DNA of 6,652 nucleotides from assembly GCA_023489135.1 (NCBI GenBank), contig JAMDCE010000383.1, positions 1 to 6,652 of the forward strand, read 5' to 3'. Numbering within the stretch: the stretch's first letter is position 1; the number at the start of each line of letters is the position of its first letter. This document shows, in pieces, positions 1-6,130 of the stretch. The stretch is from Chloroflexota bacterium. Lineage in GTDB: Bacteria; Chloroflexota; Chloroflexia; JAMDCE01. Made by a program: the position numbers and the translations under genes. Under the pieces are notes generated by a model, which had not been told where the DNA came from, ran no database searches, and was given only the letters and a program-made list of their open reading frames with translations.

Positions 1-129
1 TGCTTGCTGTGCCTGAAAGCAGGCCCACTCGAAATTGCCTGCTCTGGAGCTAGAGCGCGCCGCTGCCAGATCGTGTTCTGCCTGCTTGGACCAGCGCTCG
101 AATTCCGTCACGTTAGCATCCTCTCCCAT
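1..129 (-). CDS. HEPN domain protein, N-terminal part (runs off the left edge)
   Basis: An open minus-strand frame starts with ATG at 129-127 and stays open for 43 codons to base 1, so only the N-terminus is present. Residues 13-22 read WSKQAEHDLA and residues 34-43 read WACFQAQQA after NFE. This W-x2-QA-x2-DL ... (Y/F)EWACFxAQQA pattern is the hallmark of the first helices of HEPN proteins (PF05168 type). A Shine-Dalgarno GAGG lies five bases before the ATG, and a good promoter lies further upstream. HEPN proteins of this size are usually small all-helical proteins encoded beside a MNT nucleotidyltransferase, with which they often form a toxin-antitoxin pair; others are stand-alone. The catalytic R-x4-6-H motif of RNase HEPNs would lie outside the window, so activity cannot be judged. 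The gene seems functionally unrelated to the nitrate genes upstream. Confidence 0.8.
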   Translation of the reverse strand, partial: MGEDANVTEFERWSKQAEHDLAAARSSSRAGNFEWACFQAQQA

Positions 130-207
130 GGCTACCTCGCACTGTCTGACATACCGTGGTCATGGTCGTTTCTCACGTGCTCGCGTGCGTTCAGTCTTCT
201 AAGTCAG

Positions 208-236
208 ATAGTATCTTACGGCAAGCTACTAGTCAA
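208..236 (-). promoter_or_regulatory. Sigma70-like promoter for the HEPN gene
   Basis: On the minus strand, TTGACT (231-236, five of six consensus bases) is followed by exactly 17 bases and then TACTAT (208-213, four of six). Transcription would start near 201, giving a leader of about 70 nt before the HEPN start codon at 129. The site lies just after the narK stop codon (252-254), in the 122-bp gap 130-251, so the HEPN gene is probably its own transcription unit. I saw no convincing rho-independent terminator in this gap, so read-through from the nitrate operon remains possible. Confidence 0.55.
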
Positions 237-251
237 TGATCACCTGCACCC

Positions 252-1415
252 CTACTTCGTCAGGTCATTCGCTTTCCTTTGAATTACCGAAAGGTTCAGA
301 ATAAGCGCCGCCAGCGCAAACTCGGATAGGAGCATAAATCCTATAGCAAAGGAGCCAGTAGCATCTCTGACGAAGCCCATAACTATCGGCGGGAAAAACC
401 CACCGATGCCACCCCCGGCGCCAACCAGGCCGGTTACAGTGCCCACTTCAGTCGGATAGTACTGGGAAACCAGCTTGAACACCGCTCCGTTGCCAAGACC
501 CAGGCTCGCTGCGATTCCGAGAAACGCTACTGTGGCCAGCCGCATTTCCGGCCCGAAGGCCAGCACAACTGCTAGCGCTGCGATGACGACGAATATCCAC
601 GTCAGTACTCTGCCTCCTCCCCAGCGATCGGACAGTAATCCTCCGACTGGACGAGTGAGCGTTGCCACGATAACAAATCCCGCTGTCCGTGCTCCAGCAT
701 CGGCTTTCATCAGTCCGAAAGTGTCGACAAGGAAAGTTGGTAGATAGATCGACAGGGCGACGAATCCGCCAAAGGTGATGCAATAGAAAAGCGTCAGAAT
801 CCAAACCAGCGGTCGCGTCAAGGCCTTGAGACGAGTGCCGATGGGCTCCAACTGTGCAGGAGGTGCGGCCTCGCGTCCAAATAGAGCGAAGATGACGGCC
901 ATGAGCAGCAGGGCCGGTAAGAAGAGCCAGAAGACGGTTGGCCAGCTGTAAGCGGTAGACACCATCGGAGCTAGAAAGCTCGATAGAGCGGTGCCAATGT
1001 TCCCCATCCCGTAGATGCCTAGCGCGAATCCCTGCTGCGCGGGCGGGAACCACTGGGCAACGTAAGGAACACCGATGGCGAAAGTTGACCCGGCCGTGCC
1101 CAGCCAGAATCCCCAGAATAGCAGCAAGGGATAGCTATTGGCGAAGCCGATCAATAGTGTTGGAATCAATAAGAAGAGCAGTAAGGCAGTGAAGACGATT
1201 CTGGCGCTATAGCGATCTGTGAGAAGCCCTACTGGAATTCGTGCCAGCGAGCCGAGGAGAACAGGCACGGCCACGAGGATGCCGGCCTCGGTGCTCGACA
1301 GATCGTACATCTCCTTGAACTGTGGTGCCAGGGGCGCAATAAGTCCCCACACGGCAAAGCACAGGGTAAATGCCACGGTCGCGAGCGCCAGAGCAACGTT
1401 GCGATAGTGAAGCAT
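252..1415 (-). CDS. narK: NarK-type nitrate/nitrite transporter (MFS, NNP family)
   Basis: A 387-residue, strongly hydrophobic protein of 12-TM major facilitator type, typical in length for single NarK/NasA porters. Both nitrate-signature regions of the NNP family are present. The first is around residues 133-150 (GIYGMGNIGTALSSFLAP). The second is around 306-343 (GLGNGAVFKLV, then VTGLVGAGGGIGGFFPP). R59 (in ARIPVGLLTDR) and R255 (in TRPVGG) sit where the two substrate-binding arginines of NarK lie. The family carries nitrate and/or nitrite across the inner membrane, by proton symport or nitrate/nitrite antiport; which applies here cannot be told from sequence. The ATG at 1415 lies three bases after the stop of the upstream small membrane gene and has only a weak Shine-Dalgarno, suggesting translational coupling. 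As last gene of the operon it presumably supplies the molybdoenzyme with nitrate. Confidence 0.92.
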   Translation of the reverse strand: MLHYRNVALALATVAFTLCFAVWGLIAPLAPQFKEMYDLSSTEAGILVAVPVLLGSLARIPVGLLTDRYSARIVFTALLLFLLIPTLLIGFANSYPLLLFWGFWLGTAGSTFAIGVPYVAQWFPPAQQGFALGIYGMGNIGTALSSFLAPMVSTAYSWPTVFWLFLPALLLMAVIFALFGREAAPPAQLEPIGTRLKALTRPLVWILTLFYCITFGGFVALSIYLPTFLVDTFGLMKADAGARTAGFVIVATLTRPVGGLLSDRWGGGRVLTWIFVVIAALAVVLAFGPEMRLATVAFLGIAASLGLGNGAVFKLVSQYYPTEVGTVTGLVGAGGGIGGFFPPIVMGFVRDATGSFAIGFMLLSEFALAALILNLSVIQRKANDLTK

Positions 1416-1418
1416 CGG

Positions 1419-1646
1419 CTATTCTCGATATGCCAGGATGGCGCCCAGGCTGATCAGGAATCCCAGTCCAGATACGACCGCCGAGGTAACAGCGCCAGTC
1501 GTATCTCCCGAGAGCAAAAGGTCCAGCCCGACGGTGAGCAGCCAGAGCTGGCCGACGACCACTAGTGCCACGATGGCGATTTGAGCGTGAACCGCCGCGA
1601 TGTTTCCTGACGTTCTGCGCACGTCCGGAGCACGGTAAATCTTCAT
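1419..1646 (-). CDS. Small two-TM membrane protein (75 aa), unknown function
   Basis: ATG at 1646-1644 overlaps the Rieske stop TGA (ATGA), with AGGAG seven bases upstream. The frame is open further upstream to 1775, but that stretch lies inside the Rieske coding region and reads like an out-of-frame shadow, so the short start is chosen. The product has a basic N-terminus (MKIYRAPDVRRTSG) and two predicted membrane helices, about residues 21-46 and 53-73, joined by a short loop (SGDTTG). The N-terminus is positive and the tail AYRE is short and polar, which suggests a helical hairpin with both ends in the cytoplasm. It has no cysteines and only one histidine (H20), so no obvious cofactor site. 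I do not recognise the family. Its position between the Rieske gene and narK, with tight coupling on both sides, suggests an accessory or anchor subunit of the reductase complex; this is inference. Confidence 0.72.
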   Translation of the reverse strand: MKIYRAPDVRRTSGNIAAVHAQIAIVALVVVGQLWLLTVGLDLLLSGDTTGAVTSAVVSGLGFLISLGAILAYRE

Positions 1647-2161
1647 ACAGTCACTCCTGTGGCGAAGATCACTCCATCTTCGATCTGCAAGGCTATTCGC
1701 GGCAGAGGACGCGGCGGCGGACCGGCGATAACCAGGCCCGTCTGAGGATCGAAGTAGCCCTCGTGACAGGGGCATTCGAGCCTGTTGGTCTCTCTGGCGT
1801 AATAGACTGCGCAGGACAGGTGGGTGCAGACCTGGCTATAGGCCGCAAAGGCCGCACCCTGCAGGTGTACCATAATGGCCGGGTCCTCGGGGCTTGGATA
1901 GGCGAAGTTGATAGCTGTGCCTTCCGGCACCTCAGCTACCCGAGCTATCGCAACTCGCGGAGTTGCCGCAGGCCGGGTGGTGATTGCTCGAATGGCTACG
2001 ATGATATTGCCGACAAATAGTCCCAGTGAGGTCAGCGCCAGAAGGCGCAGGAAATCTCTCCTGGTGACCAGGGCATCGAGCGAGCGATGATAGGGGAAAT
2101 TGAGCGTATGATACGGAAACGGCTGCTCCCGTTCGAGCTCGAGCTCCGTTTCGGGCATCAT
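1643..2161 (-). CDS. Rieske [2Fe-2S] protein with twin-arginine membrane anchor
   Basis: 172 residues. Residues 33-41 read TRRDFLRLL, a twin-arginine (Tat) motif, followed by one hydrophobic helix (about 41-60), so the protein is likely an exported, N-terminally anchored iron-sulfur protein. The soluble domain has both Rieske boxes: CTHLSC (112-117; ligands C112, H114) and CPCHEG (130-135; ligands C130, H133). C117 and C132 can form the disulfide seen in bc1-type Rieske proteins. The serine and tyrosine that hydrogen-bond the cluster in mitochondrial bc1 (CPCHGSxYD) align with G135 and F137 here, which predicts a lowered redox potential. It overlaps the FeS gene stop by ATGA. No cytochrome b/b6 gene of the bc type is nearby, so it probably serves the molybdoenzyme complex rather than a bc complex. 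The position of the Tat motif after about 32 residues gives a long N-region. Confidence 0.9.
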   Translation of the reverse strand: MMPETELELEREQPFPYHTLNFPYHRSLDALVTRRDFLRLLALTSLGLFVGNIIVAIRAITTRPAATPRVAIARVAEVPEGTAINFAYPSPEDPAIMVHLQGAAFAAYSQVCTHLSCAVYYARETNRLECPCHEGYFDPQTGLVIAGPPPRPLPRIALQIEDGVIFATGVTV

Positions 2162-2171
2162 CGTTCCTCCT
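2156..2171 (-). promoter_or_regulatory. Strong ribosome binding site and double start of the Rieske gene
   Basis: A perfect AGGAGG (2166-2171, minus strand) lies within the last codons of the FeS gene. Two consecutive ATG codons follow: 2161-2159, four bases from the AGGAGG, and 2158-2156, seven bases from it. The second has the better spacing, so the mature start may be one residue shorter than annotated. The first overlaps the FeS stop TGA. The strong site suggests high independent initiation of the Rieske gene in addition to coupling. Confidence 0.6.
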
Positions 2172-2775
2172 CGTTTGCCGATTGTTCCGCCAGCGCGTCG
2201 GCAAAGCTAGGCACCAGCTCAACAGGTACGATCTCCAACTCAGGAGGAGATACCACGTACACTCTGGTGTGGACTGTCTGTTTCCCGAACCGATGGACGT
2301 TCACGGGCTTCCCCCGCTGGCGGGCCACCATCTCCTCGTAAGTGCCATAGAAAATGGCGCCGCTCGGGCAAACCGTGGCGCACATTGGCTTCAGCCCATT
2401 GACCACCCTGTCATAGCACATATTGCACTTGTACTGGAGATTGTGCGCTGGCTCGTACTTGGGAATGCCAAAGGGGCAGGCGTTCACGCAGTTGAGACAG
2501 GCGATGCAGCGCTCCTTCAGCGCCTCCTGCACGACGCCGTCGGGAGTGATCAGGATCGCCTGCGTCGGACAGACCTGGGCGCATGGGGCTGGCGGCTCCT
2601 GGCAGTGCATGCACAAGGAAGGATTTGTCGCGAAGGAGTTGAAGCGATCAAGGAAATCGACGAAGATCATCGCCAGTCCTCGATGAGTCTCGCACTCCCG
2701 ACATCCGACCACGCAGGCGCGGCAGCCGATGCAGTGCTGTGGGCTAAGAATCATGGTGCGCTGCAAGTCCAGCAT
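2158..2775 (-). CDS. Ferredoxin-like electron-transfer subunit with four [4Fe-4S] clusters
   Basis: A 205-residue protein of the DmsB/NrfC/HybA/NarH-like ferredoxin type, without signal peptide. Sixteen ligand cysteines fall in four motifs: C15-x2-C18-x2-C21-x3-C25; C55-x2-C58-x6-C65-x3-C69; C90-x2-C93-x2-C96-x3-C100; and C117-x2-C120-x11-C132-x3-C136. All positions are cysteine, so four [4Fe-4S] clusters are expected rather than the [3Fe-4S] plus three of NarH. C28 is an additional cysteine. Such subunits form an electron wire between a membrane quinol oxidase subunit and a molybdopterin catalytic subunit. The ATG at 2775 follows the catalytic gene by 11 bp, with a purine-rich GGGGAAGG before it; an alternative start at residue 8 (MILSPQHC) also looks family-like. 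Absence of an export signal matches the catalytic subunit, so both should be cytoplasmic. The C-terminal tail after about residue 185 is acidic and probably flexible. Confidence 0.9.
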   Translation of the reverse strand: MLDLQRTMILSPQHCIGCRACVVGCRECETHRGLAMIFVDFLDRFNSFATNPSLCMHCQEPPAPCAQVCPTQAILITPDGVVQEALKERCIACLNCVNACPFGIPKYEPAHNLQYKCNMCYDRVVNGLKPMCATVCPSGAIFYGTYEEMVARQRGKPVNVHRFGKQTVHTRVYVVSPPELEIVPVELVPSFADALAEQSANEEER

Positions 2776-2786
2776 CTACCTTCCCC

Positions 2787-4955
2787 TTAAGGCAACTCCA
2801 GGGCGGCGGCGCAGACCTTGTACTCCGGGATTTTCGCGACGGGGTCGAGGACTGGATTCGTCAGCAGATTTGCCGCCTTCGGAACTCCCCAGTGATATGG
2901 GATGAACAGCGTGTCGGGCCGTATGGTGCGCGCCACCAGCGCTTTCAATACTACTTCACCACGTCTGGTTCGCACCTTCACTAACTCGCCGTGGCCCACG
3001 CCGATGCGCCGCGCCGCGTCAGGGTGAATCTCCACCCACGGATCGGGCGCCTGATCAATTAAGAAGCCAAGCCGACGTGTTTGGTTGCCGGACAGGTAGT
3101 GATAGACCACACGGCCTGTGCTCAGATAAAATGGATAATCCTCGTCGGGAACCTCGGCCGGCGGACGATGCCCCACAGGGATGAACGCGGCGCGCCCGTT
3201 AGGATGGAAAAAACGATGCTCGAACAGATGAGGCGTGCCAGGATGATTCAGGTCAGGGCATGGCCAGAAGACGCCTTTTCGGGCCTCCACCTTCTCGTAA
3301 GTGATCCCGTAATAATCCGCCAGTCCCCCTCGGGAAGCCTCTCGCAGTTCGTCGAAGATGGCACGGGCCGATTCGAACTGGAAGTACTCGCCCTTGCCTA
3401 GACGCCGGGCCAGGTCGCAGATTATCTGCCAATCGACTCTCGCTTCACCAGGCGGATCGACTGCCTTGTTGTACTTGACTACTCTGCCCTCCATTTGCGT
3501 GACCAAGCCCTCGTCCTCTGCCCAGGCTGACCCAGGCAACAAGACGTGCGCGAATGGAGCGGCGGTTTCCGACAGGAAAAAGTCTACGACAGCGTACATT
3601 TCCAGGCGGCCAAGCGCCTCCCGCAGCCAGTTGAGATTGGGAATCGAGACCATCGAGTTGTTGCAGATCGAGATGAGGCCGCGGATTTTGCCTTCGCCTA
3701 TCAAACGCATCATCTCGACCGCCGAGGCGCCTGCATAGGGCAGGTCTTCTTCGCGAATTCCCCAGACACGTGCCACGTGCTGTCTGGATTCGGGATTGTC
3801 GATGCGGCGCATCCCAGGCAATTGATCGGCTTTCTGGCCGTGCTCGCGCCCTCCCTGGCCGTTGCCCTGTCCCGTCAACGTGCTGTAGCCGCAGCCTGGT
3901 CTGCCAATCTTGCCCGTGGCCAGCACCAGGTTTATGGCAGAGAGGCAATTATCAACCCCTTTCGACTGGTGCTCTACCCCTCGCGCGGTGAAAAGAATCC
4001 CTCGTGGCGCCCGTCCCCACATTCTCGCCGCCGAGACGATGCTTTCGGCGGGAACGCCGCATATCTCGGCAACGCGGTCGGGCGCATAGTCGGCCACGAC
4101 CTTTGTGACGGCATCGAACCCGTCCGTTCGCTGCGCCACGAATTCCCTATCGACGTAGCCCTCCTCGATTATCACCTTCAGCAGGCCGTTGAAGAGAGCC
4201 AGGTCGGAACCGGGGCGAATCTGAAGGTGGATGTCGGCAGTGCGGGCGAGTTGGGTCTTGCGCGGATCGACGACAATCAACTTGGCCCCTCGGTCGCGCG
4301 CCCGCCAGGGATAGTGAATCATGACTGGAAATGTCTCAGGGATATTGCTGCCGGCGACCAGGAGGCAATCGGCGATCAAGACGTCAGTTAGCGGAAACGG
4401 CATGCGATCGATGCCGAAAGCCTTGAGGTTAGCGCCCGCCGCCGACGTCATACAGAGGCGACCATTGTAATCGACGTTCGCTGTTCCGAGGCCCACGCGA
4501 GCAAACTTACCGATCAAATAGGCTTTCTCGGTAGTGATCGACGAGCCTCCGTACACCGCCACCGCGTCTTTCCCGTATCGTTCCTGAATCTCCTTGAACT
4601 TCCCGACTATGAGATCGAGCGCCTCGTCCCAGGTTGCCCTCACAAGTTGCCCGTTCTTGCGGATGGTTGGGTACGTTAGCCGCGCGGGATGTGTCACTTG
4701 CTGATAAGCAGATACGCCCTTGGGACATAATCTCCCCTCGTTGACGGGGAAGTCCTCCCTCGGCTCGACGCCAATGACCCTGCCTCTCGAAACCTTCAGG
4801 TACATCGCGCATTGGACGCTGCAGAACGGGCAGTGCGTCGGCACGAGTCGGTCGATCTTATCGCTCGTCGTCCAGTCGGCCGGCACAGGCCCACGTTCCA
4901 GGAAATCGATTGCTTTATCCACTTGGCGTTCGAAAACGTACTTGTCTACCGACAC
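2787..4955 (-). CDS. Molybdopterin nitrate reductase catalytic subunit, NarB/NasC type
   Basis: A 722-residue Mo-bis-MGD oxidoreductase expected to reduce nitrate to nitrite. The N-terminal [4Fe-4S] motif is C42-x2-C45-x3-C49-x27-C77 (THCPFCSVQC ... GRLCPKG), with K79 in the usual electron-transfer position. C168 in NGRLCMTSAAG is the likely Mo ligand; cysteine followed by methionine is the NapA/NasA/NarB form, unlike formate dehydrogenases. Residues 361-382 (TGQGNGQGGREHGQ then KADQLPGMR) match what I know of actinobacterial assimilatory nitrate reductases. The C-terminal MGD-binding domain runs from about 608 (FYLSTGRVVYHY) to the end (HWGVPKAANLLTN). There is no Tat signal, so it is cytoplasmic, and no C-terminal [2Fe-2S] domain as in NasA of Klebsiella. 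Length fits NarB (about 710-730). The start is GTG at 4955, 12 bp after the membrane subunit gene, with GGTGG upstream. The FeS and membrane partners suggest quinol or ferredoxin-like feeding. Substrate is inferred from motifs plus narK. Confidence 0.88.
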   Translation of the reverse strand: MSVDKYVFERQVDKAIDFLERGPVPADWTTSDKIDRLVPTHCPFCSVQCAMYLKVSRGRVIGVEPREDFPVNEGRLCPKGVSAYQQVTHPARLTYPTIRKNGQLVRATWDEALDLIVGKFKEIQERYGKDAVAVYGGSSITTEKAYLIGKFARVGLGTANVDYNGRLCMTSAAGANLKAFGIDRMPFPLTDVLIADCLLVAGSNIPETFPVMIHYPWRARDRGAKLIVVDPRKTQLARTADIHLQIRPGSDLALFNGLLKVIIEEGYVDREFVAQRTDGFDAVTKVVADYAPDRVAEICGVPAESIVSAARMWGRAPRGILFTARGVEHQSKGVDNCLSAINLVLATGKIGRPGCGYSTLTGQGNGQGGREHGQKADQLPGMRRIDNPESRQHVARVWGIREEDLPYAGASAVEMMRLIGEGKIRGLISICNNSMVSIPNLNWLREALGRLEMYAVVDFFLSETAAPFAHVLLPGSAWAEDEGLVTQMEGRVVKYNKAVDPPGEARVDWQIICDLARRLGKGEYFQFESARAIFDELREASRGGLADYYGITYEKVEARKGVFWPCPDLNHPGTPHLFEHRFFHPNGRAAFIPVGHRPPAEVPDEDYPFYLSTGRVVYHYLSGNQTRRLGFLIDQAPDPWVEIHPDAARRIGVGHGELVKVRTRRGEVVLKALVARTIRPDTLFIPYHWGVPKAANLLTNPVLDPVAKIPEYKVCAAALELP

Positions 4956-4967
4956 TTGACCACCGTA

Positions 4968-6014
4968 TCACAGGAATTCCCGCTGGACCCTGGCGAAATA
5001 GGTGTTTGCGCGGAGCATCCGCTTGCATTCTGGGCAGTAGTCCTGGAGCCATTGCCCTTGAGGACCCATCGAATAATCCTGGTTGAGATCGCGCAGCGTT
5101 TGCTTGAGGTCTTCGACGAATTGCTCTGCAGCAAACGTTCGTCCGCAGCGCACGCAGGCCCGTCCAGCAGTGAGAGTGGTCACTTGCTTGTATAATCTGA
5201 TGCCGACGCTCGCTGGCCTTTCGAGCACGTGCCAGAACTTTCCGAAAGGAATGTAGAGAATAGCCAGGATGACCAACCCTTGATGGGCCAGGGCGATGAA
5301 CCAGTAGAAACTCCCTGCCCAGAGCATACTGCTGGCGGTGAGGAGCAACCCGCTCACGGAAATCGCCAGCAAAAGAAAGAGCGGCAGGAAATCGAAGCCA
5401 AACTCTTGCTCGGGCATCAAGCCCCTGTCTGTCCAGCGCCGCCACAGTGCGATGGCCACGCCGATTATTACCAGTATCGCGGTAACGTCCAGGAAGTGAA
5501 ATATGAGGAAGCCGAGGGCCGCTCGCACAGGAAAGGTTAGTATTGGAATTCCGACGACGAGCAACTGGTAATCCGCGGTGCCAACCAAATGGAAGCGAAT
5601 CCAGCCGAAGACGAGGGGAAAAGTAATCGCGCTGGCCAGTATCACTCCCCAAAACAGGCAGAAGTGCATAATCCATCGCTCTATACCGCGTGGAAGAATG
5701 AAGTTCTGAACTGCTATGTCGCCGATGATAGCCTGGGGAATGAGCCAGCCGTAGCGACGGAAGTTCCTCCAGGAGGCGAAAAGCTGCCAGCCGCGAGCCC
5801 AGTAGAGGCGAGTGGGCGGACGGGATAGCCAGAGGACAAAGCGGTAAGTTACGCCCAGGGCGGCAAATACGGTGGCTGTTGCATAGCCGATGAGCGCGGC
5901 GTCGAAGTCACGCAGGTTTCGCGAGCCAATAATGATAGCCAGCGTTAGCAGAACAGCTACCGACAGCGCGATGGTTCCTGCTCGCAAGTCAAGCTTCGGC
6001 ATGTTGCACCGCAC
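4968..6014 (-). CDS. NarI/HdrE/DsrM-like membrane subunit with C-terminal two-CxxC domain
   Basis: 348 residues with about six membrane helices (roughly 13-30, 38-62, 116-138, 150-190 as one or two, 207-226 and 237-257). H117 (RWIMHFCLFWG), H173 (FHFLDVTAILVIIG), H244 (ALAHQG) and H262 (FGKFWHVLERP) resemble the paired heme-b ligands of NarI and its HdrE/DsrM/TmcC relatives, implying two b hemes and quinol oxidation. After the last helix comes a soluble tail with C287-x2-C290 and C327-x2-C330, a zinc-ribbon or rubredoxin-like knuckle, probably cytoplasmic. GTG at 6014 is preceded by AGGGAG; an ATG at 6002 (MPKLDL) is a possible alternative with weaker spacing support. As first gene after the promoter it probably anchors the complex and passes electrons from menaquinol or another quinol to the FeS subunit. 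Heme content and partner quinone are inferred from the family. Confidence 0.78.
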   Translation of the reverse strand: MRCNMPKLDLRAGTIALSVAVLLTLAIIIGSRNLRDFDAALIGYATATVFAALGVTYRFVLWLSRPPTRLYWARGWQLFASWRNFRRYGWLIPQAIIGDIAVQNFILPRGIERWIMHFCLFWGVILASAITFPLVFGWIRFHLVGTADYQLLVVGIPILTFPVRAALGFLIFHFLDVTAILVIIGVAIALWRRWTDRGLMPEQEFGFDFLPLFLLLAISVSGLLLTASSMLWAGSFYWFIALAHQGLVILAILYIPFGKFWHVLERPASVGIRLYKQVTTLTAGRACVRCGRTFAAEQFVEDLKQTLRDLNQDYSMGPQGQWLQDYCPECKRMLRANTYFARVQREFL

Positions 6015-6093
6015 TGGCTCCCTGTCTTCGAAACAGGTCGCTCTTGACGACTCCGATGGCCTTCAAACGCGTGCAGTTACATTACTTATTATC

Positions 6094-6102
6094 ATTATAG
6101 CA
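6094..6102 (-). promoter_or_regulatory. Extended -10 promoter of the nitrate reductase operon
   Basis: The minus strand reads TGCTATAAT: a perfect -10 hexamer (6094-6099) with the TGn extension (6100-6102). No good -35 lies at 17 bp (CCTTTG); a TTGTCC occurs at a short 14-bp spacing (6114-6119). Extended -10 promoters often work without a -35 or with an activator. Transcription would start near 6087, giving a leader of about 73 nt before the GTG at 6014. The surrounding stretch 6080-6105 is clearly more AT-rich than the rest of the window. I found no clear FNR (TTGAT-N4-ATCAA) or NtcA (GTA-N8-TAC) site. Confidence 0.6.
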
Positions 6103-6130
6103 TAGGTATCCTGGGACAAAGGCGGGAGTT

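Noticed and set aside
4..282. Plus-strand open frame of 92 codons at the left end
   Set aside because: It is antisense to the HEPN coding start and crosses the minus-strand promoter and the end of narK; the HEPN frame is far better supported.
1647..1775. Upstream extension of the small membrane protein to 118 residues
   Set aside because: The added 43 residues lie inside the Rieske coding region and look like random frame-shifted sequence; the ATG at 1646 has a good Shine-Dalgarno and an ATGA overlap.
3546..4391. Long plus-strand open frame of 281 codons antisense to the molybdoenzyme gene
   Set aside because: It lies wholly opposite a coding region with clear domain motifs; no recognisable domain, and long antisense frames are expected in GC-rich genes.
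2787..4955. Formate dehydrogenase as the function of the molybdoenzyme
   Set aside because: The Mo-ligand block is RLCMTSA rather than the Cys/Sec-His-Gly/Ser type of formate dehydrogenases, the GQGNGQGGREHGQ block is nitrate-reductase-like, and narK is in the same operon.
4915..5676. Minus-strand open frame of 253 codons overlapping the membrane subunit gene
   Set aside because: Its composition is arginine- and serine-rich with no domain, and it overlaps the real gene with its membrane helices and cysteine motifs in another frame.
5890..6105. Plus-strand open frame of 71 codons across the start of the membrane gene
   Set aside because: It runs antisense through the membrane subunit N-terminus and across the AT-rich promoter island, and ends in an unnatural isoleucine run.
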